Source: CAZTAR01 sp043813895 (GTDB taxonomy: Bacteria; Planctomycetota; Phycisphaerae; UBA1845; UTPLA1). Taken from it: 14,144 bases of DNA. Both the position numbers and the translations under genes were made by a program. Location of the stretch: positions 1 through 14,144 of the forward strand of contig JBDRKQ010000137.1 of NCBI GenBank assembly GCA_043813895.1, written 5' to 3'. Shown here one piece after another: positions 6,953 through 14,144 of the stretch. The notes under the pieces were generated by a model. The model was not told the origin of the DNA. It was given only the letters and a program-made list of their open reading frames with translations, and did no database searches. Position 1 is the stretch's first letter. Every line of letters begins with the position of its first letter.

Positions 6953-8399
6953 AGCCGTGCTCCTTTCCGATGCCCGCCACGGGACGAATAAGGCCGCCAT
7001 CAATGGCGTCACGGATGATCCGAGAGGCGAGCGGGTAGTTCGTCTTGGCGATCTTCAGTCGCTCGCGCAGCGAGGCGTTGGTCATCTGCTTGCCGGCGAC
7101 GTACCACAGGCATGCGTGCTGGTAGCAGGCCCGGATGCGCTCCTGACGATCCATGTCGGCAAAGGCGCGCGGGGCGAACAGCATGGCGATGGTGTGCCGG
7201 GTCGTGGTGCGAAAGTCGGGGGCGGGCAACTGGCATTCCTCGACGGCGGCGATGACCTTCTTGATGCCGCTGCCCCTTTCCTCGCAGAAATTCATCCGAC
7301 GCATGAAACCGGCGAGGGTTTCGTTCCGCGACTGCGGCGGGTCGTCAATGAATCGGAGGGGATCAATCAGTGGCAGGCCGGGGTTCGTAATCTCCATGCG
7401 GCCCGTGTAGATTTCAATCATGGGACCGGTGCCCGTGATATTGAAGTCCTGGTGAATGAGGGCGTTGGCGACGAGTTCACGAATGGCCACCTCGGGGTAG
7501 AGGCGGACCTTCTTGCGGAGGGCTTGGCCGATCTCCTCGTTCTGCGGGAGTTGGTCGTTGATCCAGGCGAGGAGTGGCTCGAAGCCAATGGCGTACCCTG
7601 GCCGTGGAGCGTCGCTCGCCGGATCTGGATGTTCCTTGATGGTCTGGATCTTGCTGTCGCCCTGATAGATCACGACGCGCGGAGACTTGCGACCCAGGCG
7701 GTCGAAGCGGCGCAGGTCTGTGGCAAAGAGGATGGCGCCGACGTTGGTGATGTCAAACCGATCACCGGGCCTGGGGATAATCACCTTCTCCGCGCTCAGG
7801 CGCTCGAGAATGGCTTGTCGGTTATCGGGAAGAGAGATGCCCAGCAACTTGAGGCCGCCCGCGTAGTCGATGAGAGCCAGCACCTCTTGCGAGGTCACGG
7901 CGGGGGCGGCGATGCCAGTCTCGAACGGCGTTTCGGAGAAAATAGCCCAGAGAGCCCGCTCCTTCTCTGGGAAATCCTTGAGCTTCTTCGTGTAGCTGCC
8001 CACGCGGATGTATTCCGTGCCCGAGAAGCTTACGGGCTGGTGGGATGCCGGCTGAATCTCGAAGAGCACGACGCGCTTGCTGTCCACGTCGCACTCGTGG
8101 ATGCTGAAGTCGATCCGCGGGTTCAATAGGTGCAGGAGCCAGTTCTCAAGCTCCTCATTCCCCTTCTTCGTTTCGAGAGGTCGAAAAGTCGTTCCCACCA
8201 GGCTGTGCGTTCCATCATCGATGCCCCATAGCGCGAACGCCCGGCTCTGACGATGCAGGGCAGCACCGTTCGACAACGCGGAGATACATTCGCCGATCTC
8301 GTGGGGGTCGGCGGCGTTGTGCTTGAACTCCACCCACTCGGTCTCACGTGGAAAGGACCGCAGGTGCTCAACCAGACGTTGGAGTTCCTCGGGTGTCAT
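6933..8399 (-). CDS. AlbA_2 (Schlafen-like) domain protein with GHKL-like region and C-terminal helical domain
   Basis: A 488-residue protein. I choose the ATG at 8399 because it begins MTPEELQRLVEHLRSFPRET, has GGAG 5 nt upstream and lies 17 nt after the brxC stop; a longer reading from 8618 would lie mostly inside brxC. Residues 1 to about 150 are an AlbA_2 domain: ETEWVEFKHN (19-28), an ALWGIDDG turn (56-63) and EYIRVGSYTKKL (129-140). Residues about 300-410 are the region often found with it: PEVAIRELVANALIHQDF (302-319), EIYTGRMEITNPG (329-341) and ERGSGIKKV (374-382), resembling a GHKL ATPase N-box with a degenerate nucleotide loop. The C-terminal 70 residues look like a winged helix (LRERLKIAKTNYPLASRII). 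Proteins of this build are annotated as RecG-like or transcriptional regulators and occur in defence loci. Role here, regulator or accessory effector of BREX, is inference. Confidence 0.85.
   Translation of the reverse strand: MTPEELQRLVEHLRSFPRETEWVEFKHNAADPHEIGECISALSNGAALHRQSRAFALWGIDDGTHSLVGTTFRPLETKKGNEELENWLLHLLNPRIDFSIHECDVDSKRVVLFEIQPASHQPVSFSGTEYIRVGSYTKKLKDFPEKERALWAIFSETPFETGIAAPAVTSQEVLALIDYAGGLKLLGISLPDNRQAILERLSAEKVIIPRPGDRFDITNVGAILFATDLRRFDRLGRKSPRVVIYQGDSKIQTIKEHPDPASDAPRPGYAIGFEPLLAWINDQLPQNEEIGQALRKKVRLYPEVAIRELVANALIHQDFNITGTGPMIEIYTGRMEITNPGLPLIDPLRFIDDPPQSRNETLAGFMRRMNFCEERGSGIKKVIAAVEECQLPAPDFRTTTRHTIAMLFAPRAFADMDRQERIRACYQHACLWYVAGKQMTNASLRERLKIAKTNYPLASRIIRDAIDGGLIRPVAGIGKEHGYVPFWA
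6960..6965 (-). promoter_or_regulatory. Shine-Dalgarno of the small repeat ORF
   Basis: AAGGAG on the minus strand, 7 nt before the ATG at 6952. It lies inside the last codons of the AlbA_2 gene. It is the strongest argument for this start over the longer in-frame starts upstream, which would overlap the AlbA_2 gene further. Confidence 0.5.
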
Positions 8400-8404
8400 A
8401 CGTG

Positions 8405-8408
8405 CTCC
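8405..8408 (-). promoter_or_regulatory. Shine-Dalgarno that fixes the AlbA_2 gene start
   Basis: GGAG on the minus strand, 5 nt before the ATG at 8399, in the 17-nt gap after the brxC TAG. Supports the 488-residue reading. Confidence 0.6.
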
Positions 8409-8416
8409 GTGTTGAC

Positions 8417-11400
8417 CTACGAAATCACTACTGGTCCGTCCTTCAATCTGGCCAGCAAGTCTTTCTCCGTGCCGGCCAGCCACGCCTTTACTTCCTGCTC
8501 GGTCTTGAGTGTTCCGCTGGTCAGATGGACGCGCTGTGTTTTGGGTTCCAGCAGCTTGGCCACCGCCAAGGCCACACGGGAAAACTGCTGAGCGAGCGCG
8601 TCGGTCTTGGTCCTCCACGCCGGCAGGGCGGTCTGCTCCAGCGTGCGGATCAGGTCAGCCTCGGTGCCGACGGCCAGCGCCGGCAGGGTGTCGATGCCTT
8701 CGTCGGCGAGCATCTGCTTCCGCTGGTCGGCTTTGAGCTTCTTCCAGTTGTCGCTGGTGATCAGCGCTGCCATTTGTTCGTTGTAGGTCCTAGCGTATTC
8801 GGCGTGGGCCGCAGTGACGGCGGCGCGGAGCGCATCGACGGCGGCCTTGCGGATGTCCGGCACGGGGTCGCTGGCGTCGAGCAACCGGCGTTCGGACCTC
8901 ACCGCGTCGGCTTGGGCTCGGAGTTCATCGGCTCCCGGCATGGCGTCGGCGTGCTTGAGCAGCGCGCAGAGCGTTTCCCAAGCCGGCTTGCGCTTGACCG
9001 CGAGGTCGGCCAGCTTGCCCCAATCCTTGACCTGCTGGGCGAGCGTGTCGTGCTGTTTGAGGATTTCGGCCAGTTGCTCGGTCCCGCCGAAGCCGCGGAG
9101 CGTGTCGAGGTGGGCCGTGGCGGGCCGGACTGGCATCGGCGGCTCGCCACCGGCGTGGTCGGCCAACTCCGCCAGCCGGGCCAGGTACGCGCCGGCCTTC
9201 GCGGTTTCCTCGTTGGGCTGGCAGTCCACGCTGGCGTCGTGAAAGAGCTTGCGGAGCTTCATCTTGTCGCGGGCGTTGAGCGTGGCCGTCTCGGTCCGGA
9301 AGTCGGTCACGGAAATCTTCGCCTGGTCGAGCTGGCCCTGAGAGAGCGTTGCGCCCTTGTGCGTGGCGCGGAGGTGGCCGGTGGTGTGCAGCGTGATAAG
9401 CGCGGCGTCCACCGCGTCGCGTGGCCAGCCGTAGGTGCTGGCCTCGAAGGCGTCGCGGACTTCCTTGCCGCGCTTACCGGAGCCGACCTCGGAGAGCACA
9501 GCCGCACAGACCGGGTGCTTCTCAGGCACGTCCTTCCAGTCCACGGCTTCTAGCGCCTGTCCGTCGCCGTCCTTTGCGCGATTGATGACACTGTGCCAGC
9601 GGTTGTCGTCGGCGTCTTTGAATCTTGGGAAAAGCCTAGCCAAGGAAGACTCGGCGGCATCCTGGACCTTCACAGCAAGGGTTAGTGCCAAACATTCATG
9701 CCCGCCACCCTGGAAGACCTTTGCCTCGTTGATCACGTCCCGGATGATCTGATTGCGTGTGGCCTCGGCCGTGGCCATGCGGGTTGCTATGGCGTCGCGG
9801 GCCTCGCACCCCTCCGGCGTGGTGGGCGTGCCCTTGAAGTCAAGTGTAGACTTGGCAGCCTCGTACTGGACGATGGCCTTCTGGAAGTCGTCGGCGTTGG
9901 CCTTAGGGATGTAGACGAAGATGACCGGGCTTTCGCTGCCGGCGGCGCGGGCGTCGTTGACGACAGTGCCTTCCCTCTCGCCCCAGCCGTCGCGGACCCA
10001 GACAGGGATGTCGCTTCCACCGGCGGGCGGGACTTCGCTGCCGAAATGGACCAACAGCTTCCGCGGCTCCTTGCACTTGCCCTGTGTGAGCTTGACGCCC
10101 TTGAGCACCTCGCTGCAGCCGGCGCTGATGAGCGAGCCGCGTTTGCTGGACAGGGACGTCAGGTCGCTGTTCAGGCGGGACTGGCGGTTGCGGAATTCGC
10201 GGTCCCACTCACTGCTTTCGCGTGTCTGGAGGCTGTATTCCTCGTCCAGCTTGATGAGCGTGCCGGCGTCCACCAGCTTCTGAAGGACGCGGGGGATTTC
10301 CTTGCGAAGCTTCGTCCCGTCGCCTGACAGGTCGGAGACAAGCAGATCGGCAAGCATGTCCGGTGTAGCGCGGATGCCGATGTCTGCGAATGTGCCCACG
10401 GTGTTCTTGTTGATTTCGCGAATGAGAAAGATCAGGCCACAAAGCCGCTTGGCGAATCGGCCTTCGTCCGTCTTGTTGTCGAGGTTGCGGAGCGTCTCGT
10501 CGATCTCGCGGAGCAGTTTGCCGCTGCGTAGCAGGTCGGGATGAAGCTGGTCGAAAATGAAGTCCGCGGGGACGACGGTGCCGAGCGAAGCCTCGGCGGT
10601 TTGGCGAACGGCTTCATGCACGATCTTGAGTTGCGTACGAAGCTGACTGGCGGTGCCGGGCACGTCCACCGCACGAAGCACGTGCTCCCAGAATCGCCGG
10701 CGGACCGGCAGCAGCGGATAGTCGTCCACGATGATGTGGCGGTCTTCGGCGCGGGCGGCGATGCGCGTACCGGCAAGTTGGCGGTCGATCTCGCCAGCGT
10801 GGGCGCCGAGCGTGTCTTCGATGGTCTTCCGCTTATCTGCCTTCTTGGCCAGGACGACGCGGCGGGTCACTGTCTCTACATCGGAGTCTGAAAGCTCCAC
10901 CGGGATGGTGAATCGGCCCATAAGCCGCTGCAGAAGGGGCATGCTGCCAGCCAGGGCCGTCTGGCCTGCGCCGATCAGCAACACACGGCTGGCAAGCTGC
11001 TTGCAGAGGGCCTCCGCGACTTCCTGCACGTCGGTCGAGCGGCCCGTATCGTTGCCGATGAAGAGTTGGATTTCGTCGAGCACGATCACGGTGCAGGGGA
11101 CTTGCCCGTCGACCGACAGCACCTCGCGGGCCAGGCGAATGAACTCATTCGTTGAGATGTCATCGACGAAGGGGAACTGCGCCCTTAGCGCCGCACGCGC
11201 CTGCTTGAGGTCGGCAGCGAAGTCGGGGTCGGCGTCGAGGACGGCTTTGGCGAGGATAGGGCTGACATACAAATCGTGGAGTTCGCTGAAGAAGTCCTTG
11301 CCGGCCGCTTCGACGGCCGTTTTCACCTTGCCGAAGATGCCGTTCTTCTGCAGCCACATGCAGAACTCAGCCTGCGGCAGCGCTTCGGGCAGGCCTTTGG

Positions 11401-11869
11401 AGGCAAGGACGATGCTCAGCACGGCCAGGCGGACACTCTCGCCTCCGCCGGAAGGCAACGTTCCGGAAGCGGCGTGCAGGCCGCCGAACCGTTTCCCGAG
11501 CGTGTCGAGCTCGCGCAGCAGGTCTTGCACTTCCTGCGGCAGCCGGGCCAGGCCGCGGGCAGTCGCGCCGTCGGCGAAGGACGTGTCCACCCAAAGATGG
11601 CGGAACATCTTCAACAGGTGAGACTTGCCGCTGCCGTAGAAGCCGCTCACCCAAGCCGCCGGCTGCGTTGTCGAGTTGACGTTGTCGACGTACGACTCCA
11701 GGATACGGATCAGGCCGTCCTCGTACTGGCCCTCGCACACGAAGTGCTCAAGCTCGTAGCGGAGCGTCTCGATTTCCTTCTCGCTCGCCGCTTCGCGCAC
11801 GGTGGCAACGCCGTCGTTCAGAAGCTTCGAAACAGCAGGATCGCGTTGGAATAGCTCTCGGTTCTTCAT
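8417..11869 (-). CDS. brxC: BREX P-loop ATPase BrxC
   Basis: A 1150-residue BrxC/PglY-type ATPase, a core BREX protein. Walker A is GFYGSGKSHL (76-85), preceded by AAWVS, and Walker B is TVIVLDEIQLF (260-270) with Asp265 and Glu266. The N-terminus (LFQRDPAVSKLLNDGVATV) and the large helical C-terminal region are as expected for the family, and the length is in its usual 1100-1250 range. The C-terminal portion (about 650-1150) is rich in Ala, Glu and Lys and probably forms long helices. The ATG shares one base with the brxB TGA (TGATG), and the TAG stop is 17 nt before the AlbA_2 gene, which places it in one transcript. BrxC is thought to act with BrxB and PglZ in an ATP-dependent complex on DNA; details are not visible here. 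Motifs intact, no frameshift. Confidence 0.95.
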   Translation of the reverse strand: MKNRELFQRDPAVSKLLNDGVATVREAASEKEIETLRYELEHFVCEGQYEDGLIRILESYVDNVNSTTQPAAWVSGFYGSGKSHLLKMFRHLWVDTSFADGATARGLARLPQEVQDLLRELDTLGKRFGGLHAASGTLPSGGGESVRLAVLSIVLASKGLPEALPQAEFCMWLQKNGIFGKVKTAVEAAGKDFFSELHDLYVSPILAKAVLDADPDFAADLKQARAALRAQFPFVDDISTNEFIRLAREVLSVDGQVPCTVIVLDEIQLFIGNDTGRSTDVQEVAEALCKQLASRVLLIGAGQTALAGSMPLLQRLMGRFTIPVELSDSDVETVTRRVVLAKKADKRKTIEDTLGAHAGEIDRQLAGTRIAARAEDRHIIVDDYPLLPVRRRFWEHVLRAVDVPGTASQLRTQLKIVHEAVRQTAEASLGTVVPADFIFDQLHPDLLRSGKLLREIDETLRNLDNKTDEGRFAKRLCGLIFLIREINKNTVGTFADIGIRATPDMLADLLVSDLSGDGTKLRKEIPRVLQKLVDAGTLIKLDEEYSLQTRESSEWDREFRNRQSRLNSDLTSLSSKRGSLISAGCSEVLKGVKLTQGKCKEPRKLLVHFGSEVPPAGGSDIPVWVRDGWGEREGTVVNDARAAGSESPVIFVYIPKANADDFQKAIVQYEAAKSTLDFKGTPTTPEGCEARDAIATRMATAEATRNQIIRDVINEAKVFQGGGHECLALTLAVKVQDAAESSLARLFPRFKDADDNRWHSVINRAKDGDGQALEAVDWKDVPEKHPVCAAVLSEVGSGKRGKEVRDAFEASTYGWPRDAVDAALITLHTTGHLRATHKGATLSQGQLDQAKISVTDFRTETATLNARDKMKLRKLFHDASVDCQPNEETAKAGAYLARLAELADHAGGEPPMPVRPATAHLDTLRGFGGTEQLAEILKQHDTLAQQVKDWGKLADLAVKRKPAWETLCALLKHADAMPGADELRAQADAVRSERRLLDASDPVPDIRKAAVDALRAAVTAAHAEYARTYNEQMAALITSDNWKKLKADQRKQMLADEGIDTLPALAVGTEADLIRTLEQTALPAWRTKTDALAQQFSRVALAVAKLLEPKTQRVHLTSGTLKTEQEVKAWLAGTEKDLLARLKDGPVVIS

Positions 11870-12429
11870 CAGTCGTTCACCCCGTTGTGGAGCGTGATGG
11901 GCACGCCCAAGTAGTTCCAGCCGTCACGTGCATCCAGCAAGCGGTAGATGTTGCTGTCGTACTCGCCGGGGAAGAAGACCACGAGCCGGCCCCGGACTTC
12001 GTTTTTCACAATGGACAGAATGGCAGAGAGGTATGTAAACCCGAAGAAAGAAGCCGCCCCATTAACTGCAACCACGCTATCCTCGTCCACTCCGTCAGCG
12101 GTGAGTGCTTCTCGAAGCCGCCGAGCGGCAAAGACTACGAGGGGACTCTTCGGCCCAGTGACGAGCGCGTTGGGGTCTGCGAAGTAATCCTCGCGATAGC
12201 TGTTGTCCGCCATCCACTGCGCGAAGGTGTCGGTCAAGTCCAGCAGACGCCAGCGGTGCCCGGTCGAGGTCGTCGCCATCTCGAACAGCTCCAGCCGCGC
12301 CCGCAGCTTCCTCTCGTCGCTCTTCGGATAGACCACGAAGATCGCCTTCTGGTCGCCGGCCAAGTTGCGCTGCCATGGTGCGCCAATGTGGCTACGGTAT
12401 CGAGCCACGAGTTCTTCGATTCGTCCCAT
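11869..12429 (-). CDS. brxB: BREX protein BrxB (DUF1788)
   Basis: A 186-residue soluble protein of the DUF1788 family, a conserved BREX component of unknown chemistry that is thought to bridge other BREX proteins. Diagnostic stretches are FVVYPKSDERKLRARLELFE (31-50), SFFGFTYLSAIL (127-138), and GRLVVFFPGEYDSN (147-160) leading into RLLDARDGWNYLGVPIT (163-179), a hallmark of the family. The ATG at 12429 is 3 nt after the brxA TAG, with GGGAAGG in the end of brxA as ribosome site. The stop overlaps the brxC start by one base. Length is normal for the family and nothing appears broken. No catalytic motif can be named. Confidence 0.93.
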   Translation of the reverse strand: MGRIEELVARYRSHIGAPWQRNLAGDQKAIFVVYPKSDERKLRARLELFEMATTSTGHRWRLLDLTDTFAQWMADNSYREDYFADPNALVTGPKSPLVVFAARRLREALTADGVDEDSVVAVNGAASFFGFTYLSAILSIVKNEVRGRLVVFFPGEYDSNIYRLLDARDGWNYLGVPITLHNGVND

Positions 12430-12432
12430 GAC

Positions 12433-13245
12433 CTATCGCCTTCCCTCTGCCGCCAGGAACCGCGAGAAAGACACCTCGATGACTCCGCCTGACTGACTCA
12501 TGTCGAGGAAACCAAGGCGCTTCGCGTCCATGGCAAGTTCCTCCAGTTCGCCCGAAGACGCGTCGAGCACCTTTGCCCAGAGCGTCTGGAACAACACAGC
12601 CCCGCGGCTGCCCGTCAGGTATCCCAGGAACAGGGCGTAGGCAATGGCTGCGGGAGTGGGAACGACTTGCTGCCGAACCTTGCGACCTCGACCCTTGAGG
12701 TGTCCCGACTGCGTCCAGGAGGAAGCCGCATTCCGGACGACCTTGTCGAGGGTGCTCTCATTGAGGCGGTTGCCCACGGCCCGACTTAGCGCGTCCGTCA
12801 TCTGCTGCCTGGCGAGTTCTTCCCCTGGCCTCATCCGCAGAACGGGCAGAGCCGTGACCCTGAGGAGCGGATCCCTCGCGAGCGCCAGCGAGACGGCTAG
12901 CAGCGGGCGCCCACCCGAGTCCGCATACCAGCACTGCCGCATGACCCGGAACAAGGTGGCATCCGGATCGAGAGCGTACAGCTCTGTGAGCCGCTGGCTC
13001 GATAGCCTGCGCGTCGCTGCGGTCCGCTTGCCGAGGCAATTGTGTTCACGGACGGCGGATAGGTAGTCCTCACGCGTTGCGGTCGGCTGGCAGTACGCGA
13101 GAAGAAGACTGAGTTCCTGGAGCATGATGGTGCGGCTGGTGTGAGTGCCGCGATCCCCGAAACGGAATCCCAGATCCGGCCGCTCGGCAAGGCGGAGTTG
13201 TTCCGCCGAGGAACAGCACAATTCTCCAACCGGATCTCGATCCAC
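12433..13245 (-). CDS. brxA: BREX protein BrxA (DUF1819), GTG start
   Basis: A 270-residue BrxA. In other BREX systems BrxA is a small DNA-binding protein. Family stretches are LGFRFGDRGTHTSRTIMLQE (25-44), LGKRTAATRRL (71-81), ESTLDKVVRNAASSWTQS (163-180) and AKRLGFLDMSQSGGVIEVSF (241-260). I place the start at the GTG at 13245-13243 because GGAGG (13256-13252) is 6 nt upstream and a strong promoter predicts transcript starts near 13281. The ATG at 13281 would then be at the very 5' end of the mRNA (leaderless), and the longest reading, from 13443, would run through the promoter. With the GTG start it is somewhat longer than typical BrxA (about 200). First gene of the operon; stop 3 nt before brxB. 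Confidence 0.88.
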   Translation of the reverse strand: MDRDPVGELCCSSAEQLRLAERPDLGFRFGDRGTHTSRTIMLQELSLLLAYCQPTATREDYLSAVREHNCLGKRTAATRRLSSQRLTELYALDPDATLFRVMRQCWYADSGGRPLLAVSLALARDPLLRVTALPVLRMRPGEELARQQMTDALSRAVGNRLNESTLDKVVRNAASSWTQSGHLKGRGRKVRQQVVPTPAAIAYALFLGYLTGSRGAVLFQTLWAKVLDASSGELEELAMDAKRLGFLDMSQSGGVIEVSFSRFLAAEGRR

Positions 13246-13251
13246 AATCCA

Positions 13252-13256
13252 CCTCC
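13252..13256 (-). promoter_or_regulatory. Shine-Dalgarno that supports the brxA GTG start
   Basis: GGAGG on the minus strand, 6 nt before the GTG at 13245. No comparable site precedes the ATG at 13281. Confidence 0.65.
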
Positions 13257-13260
13257 ATTC

Positions 13261-13278
13261 GCCGGCTAGTTTGCCGGC
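13261..13278 (-). promoter_or_regulatory. GC hairpin or operator in the brxA leader
   Basis: GCCGGC-AAACTA-GCCGGC: two 6-nt arms, each itself palindromic, with a 6-nt spacer. It sits just downstream of the predicted transcript start and just before the ribosome site. It could be an mRNA hairpin at the 5' end or a binding site for a repressor such as those that control other BREX operons. Not followed by a T-run, so not a terminator. Confidence 0.45.
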
Positions 13279-13287
13279 CATGTGAGC

Positions 13288-13327
13288 AATATATTTAATC
13301 AATGATTGTTTGTCAAGGATTTTTTTT
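13288..13327 (-). promoter_or_regulatory. Strong sigma-70-type promoter of the BREX operon
   Basis: On the minus strand: TTGACA (13316-13311), 17-nt spacer, TATATT (13293-13288), so the -35 box is perfect and the -10 box matches 5 of 6. Eight A residues (13327-13320) just upstream of the -35 box look like an UP element. The spacer is AT-rich, in sharp contrast to its surroundings. Transcript start is expected near 13281. I see no equally good promoter elsewhere in the operon. Confidence 0.75.
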
Positions 13328-13493
13328 CGGGGGTCCATTCCTGTCGTGGGCATTTCCCCAACAGCCTCCTCGCGGGGGTTCTGGATGTACGTGGAAACAC
13401 CGCCATTCCTTCGACGGGCGGGCACTGCATGGTGAAGAAGCACGCCAGCGCGAAGGTTTGTACCGCACCCAGTTTCATGCGCACAAGAGAGGT

Positions 13494-14144
13494 CTAGCGT
13501 CGGGAGGCGGAGAGGCGGTCCATCCTCTCCAGGAACTCGGAGGCTTCGACGAAACCCTCGACCCTGAGTTCCCGGATTTCACGTCCTCTGGAATCGATGA
13601 AGAGGACCGTGGGTACTCCGACGATCCCGAACTTCTCTTTGAGCGCCTTTTCCTCAACTCCGCCGGACCGTGTCATGTCTACCCGCAGAAATGTGAAACC
13701 GCCGGAGCGTTGAATCACTCGCGGATCCGTGAAGGTCCGGCTGTCCAGCTCGTGGCAGGGGATACACCAGTCGGCTGAGAAATCGACGATGGTGAGTCTC
13801 CTCTGCTCCAGCACCTGTTCATATCGCTCCGCCCGGTAGGGCTCCCACGCCAGGCCCTGGACGTTGGCCCGGGGCATGAGGAGCCAGAGGGCAACGATCA
13901 TCCCCACCACACCGACGCCTCTCTTGATCCAGGCGAACACCCTGGACGTCGACTGCGTCCGGTCGATGAAACCAAGATAGATACCCCCGATCACGGCCGT
14001 GAGCGGCAGCAGGTAGTACGTGACGTTCGGCGGCAGGACGGGCCGGAGGAAGTAGATGGCCATCCCGACCAGCAGGATTCCGAAGAGCCGCTTGATCCAG
14101 GTCATCCATTCGCCCGATCGGGGCAGACTGCTGATCGAGCTGGA
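13494..14144 (-). CDS. DsbD-type thiol:disulfide interchange protein (C-terminal part, cut by window edge)
   Basis: The frame is open to the right edge, giving 216 residues of a longer protein. The edge sequence SSLPRSGEWMTWIKRLFGIL fits the end of the DsbD membrane domain, so the ATG at 14105 is probably internal. Counting from that Met, three hydrophobic segments are visible at about 6-25, 29-47 and 63-78. Then comes a thioredoxin-like domain with FSADWCIPCHELDSRTF, the redox pair at Cys114 and Cys117, and the cis-proline turn GVPTVLF. This is the gamma domain, which passes electrons from the cytoplasm across the inner membrane to periplasmic thiol proteins, so a Gram-negative-type envelope is likely. 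It is unrelated to BREX and probably marks flanking chromosome. Alternative: a shorter membrane-anchored thioredoxin starting at 14105. Confidence 0.85.
   Translation of the reverse strand, partial: SSSISSLPRSGEWMTWIKRLFGILLVGMAIYFLRPVLPPNVTYYLLPLTAVIGGIYLGFIDRTQSTSRVFAWIKRGVGVVGMIVALWLLMPRANVQGLAWEPYRAERYEQVLEQRRLTIVDFSADWCIPCHELDSRTFTDPRVIQRSGGFTFLRVDMTRSGGVEEKALKEKFGIVGVPTVLFIDSRGREIRELRVEGFVEASEFLERMDRLSASRR

Larger units (their letters stand above)
13246..13493. other. Intergenic region between dsbD-like gene and brxA
   Basis: 248 nt between the end of the DsbD-like gene and the brxA GTG. The left third holds the leader hairpin, promoter and A-tract described separately. The remaining part (about 13330-13493) shows no terminator hairpin with a T-run, no RNA gene and no clear att-like repeat. 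A 61-codon minus-strand frame here has no ribosome site and runs through the promoter; I do not call it a gene. Confidence 0.6.

Noticed and set aside
6957..8129. Plus-strand frame of 390 codons opposite the AlbA_2 gene
   Set aside because: Antisense shadow; the opposite strand has AlbA_2 motifs in the right order.
8400..8618. Longer N-terminus for the AlbA_2 gene (start at 8618)
   Set aside because: It lies almost wholly inside brxC in another frame and has low-complexity sequence; the ATG at 8399 has a ribosome site and begins the recognisable domain.
8348..9553. Plus-strand frame of 401 codons opposite brxC
   Set aside because: Antisense shadow, rich in Gly, Val, Arg and Leu with no recognisable domain.
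13246..13443. Longer N-terminus for BrxA (start at 13443 or 13281)
   Set aside because: Reading from 13443 would cross the promoter. The ATG at 13281 lies at the predicted transcript start with no ribosome site. The GTG at 13245 has GGAGG at 6 nt.
13299..13484. 61-codon minus-strand frame after the DsbD-like gene with a hydrophobic start
   Set aside because: Looks vaguely like a signal peptide, but has no ribosome site, begins with GTG and runs through the brxA promoter. A truncated gene remnant cannot be excluded.

Overview
This window is GC-rich bacterial DNA (most lines about 58-70 percent G+C). Every gene I can support lies on the minus strand and is read from right to left. The content is a phage-defence (BREX) operon next to the end of a housekeeping redox gene. 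Lineage cannot be fixed. GC-rich palindromes built on GGGGACAGG resemble repeats I associate with Planctomycetota-like genomes, but that is a weak hint.

Layout from right to left. (1) 14144-13494: the C-terminal part of a DsbD-type thiol:disulfide interchange protein, cut by the window edge. (2) 13493-13246: an intergenic region holding a near-consensus promoter (TTGACA-17-TATATT) with an A-tract upstream and a GC hairpin in the leader. (3) brxA (13245-12433), brxB (12429-11869) and brxC (11869-8417), the BREX core, separated by 3 nt or overlapping by 1 nt. (4) An AlbA_2/Schlafen-type protein with a degenerate GHKL-like region (8399-6933). (5) A small 82-residue repeat ORF (6952-6704) that overlaps the previous gene and ends 3 nt before pglX. 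(6) pglX, the BREX adenine methyltransferase (6700-3158). (7) An ABC/OLD-like AAA ATPase (3161-1953) and a DUF4276 TOPRIM-like protein (1956-1321). (8) The N-terminal 441 residues of pglZ, apparently type B, which runs off the left edge (1324-1).

BrxA, B, C, PglX and PglZ in this order match the type I BREX layout; brxL would be expected beyond the left edge but cannot be seen. BREX methylates host DNA through PglX and blocks phage replication by a mechanism that needs the core proteins. Two sets of extra genes are stitched into the operon by short overlaps: the AlbA_2 protein plus the small repeat ORF between brxC and pglX, and the ATPase/DUF4276 pair between pglX and pglZ. The pair has the logic of OLD- or PARIS-like defence modules (ATPase sensor plus TOPRIM effector), so the operon may carry a nested second system that acts when BREX is inhibited. 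That role is inference.

The least expected items are the small repeat ORF, whose three 29-residue units keep the same residues despite diverged codons; a 56-bp palindromic element sitting in frame inside pglX; and a drop in G+C in the probable target-recognition part of pglX.
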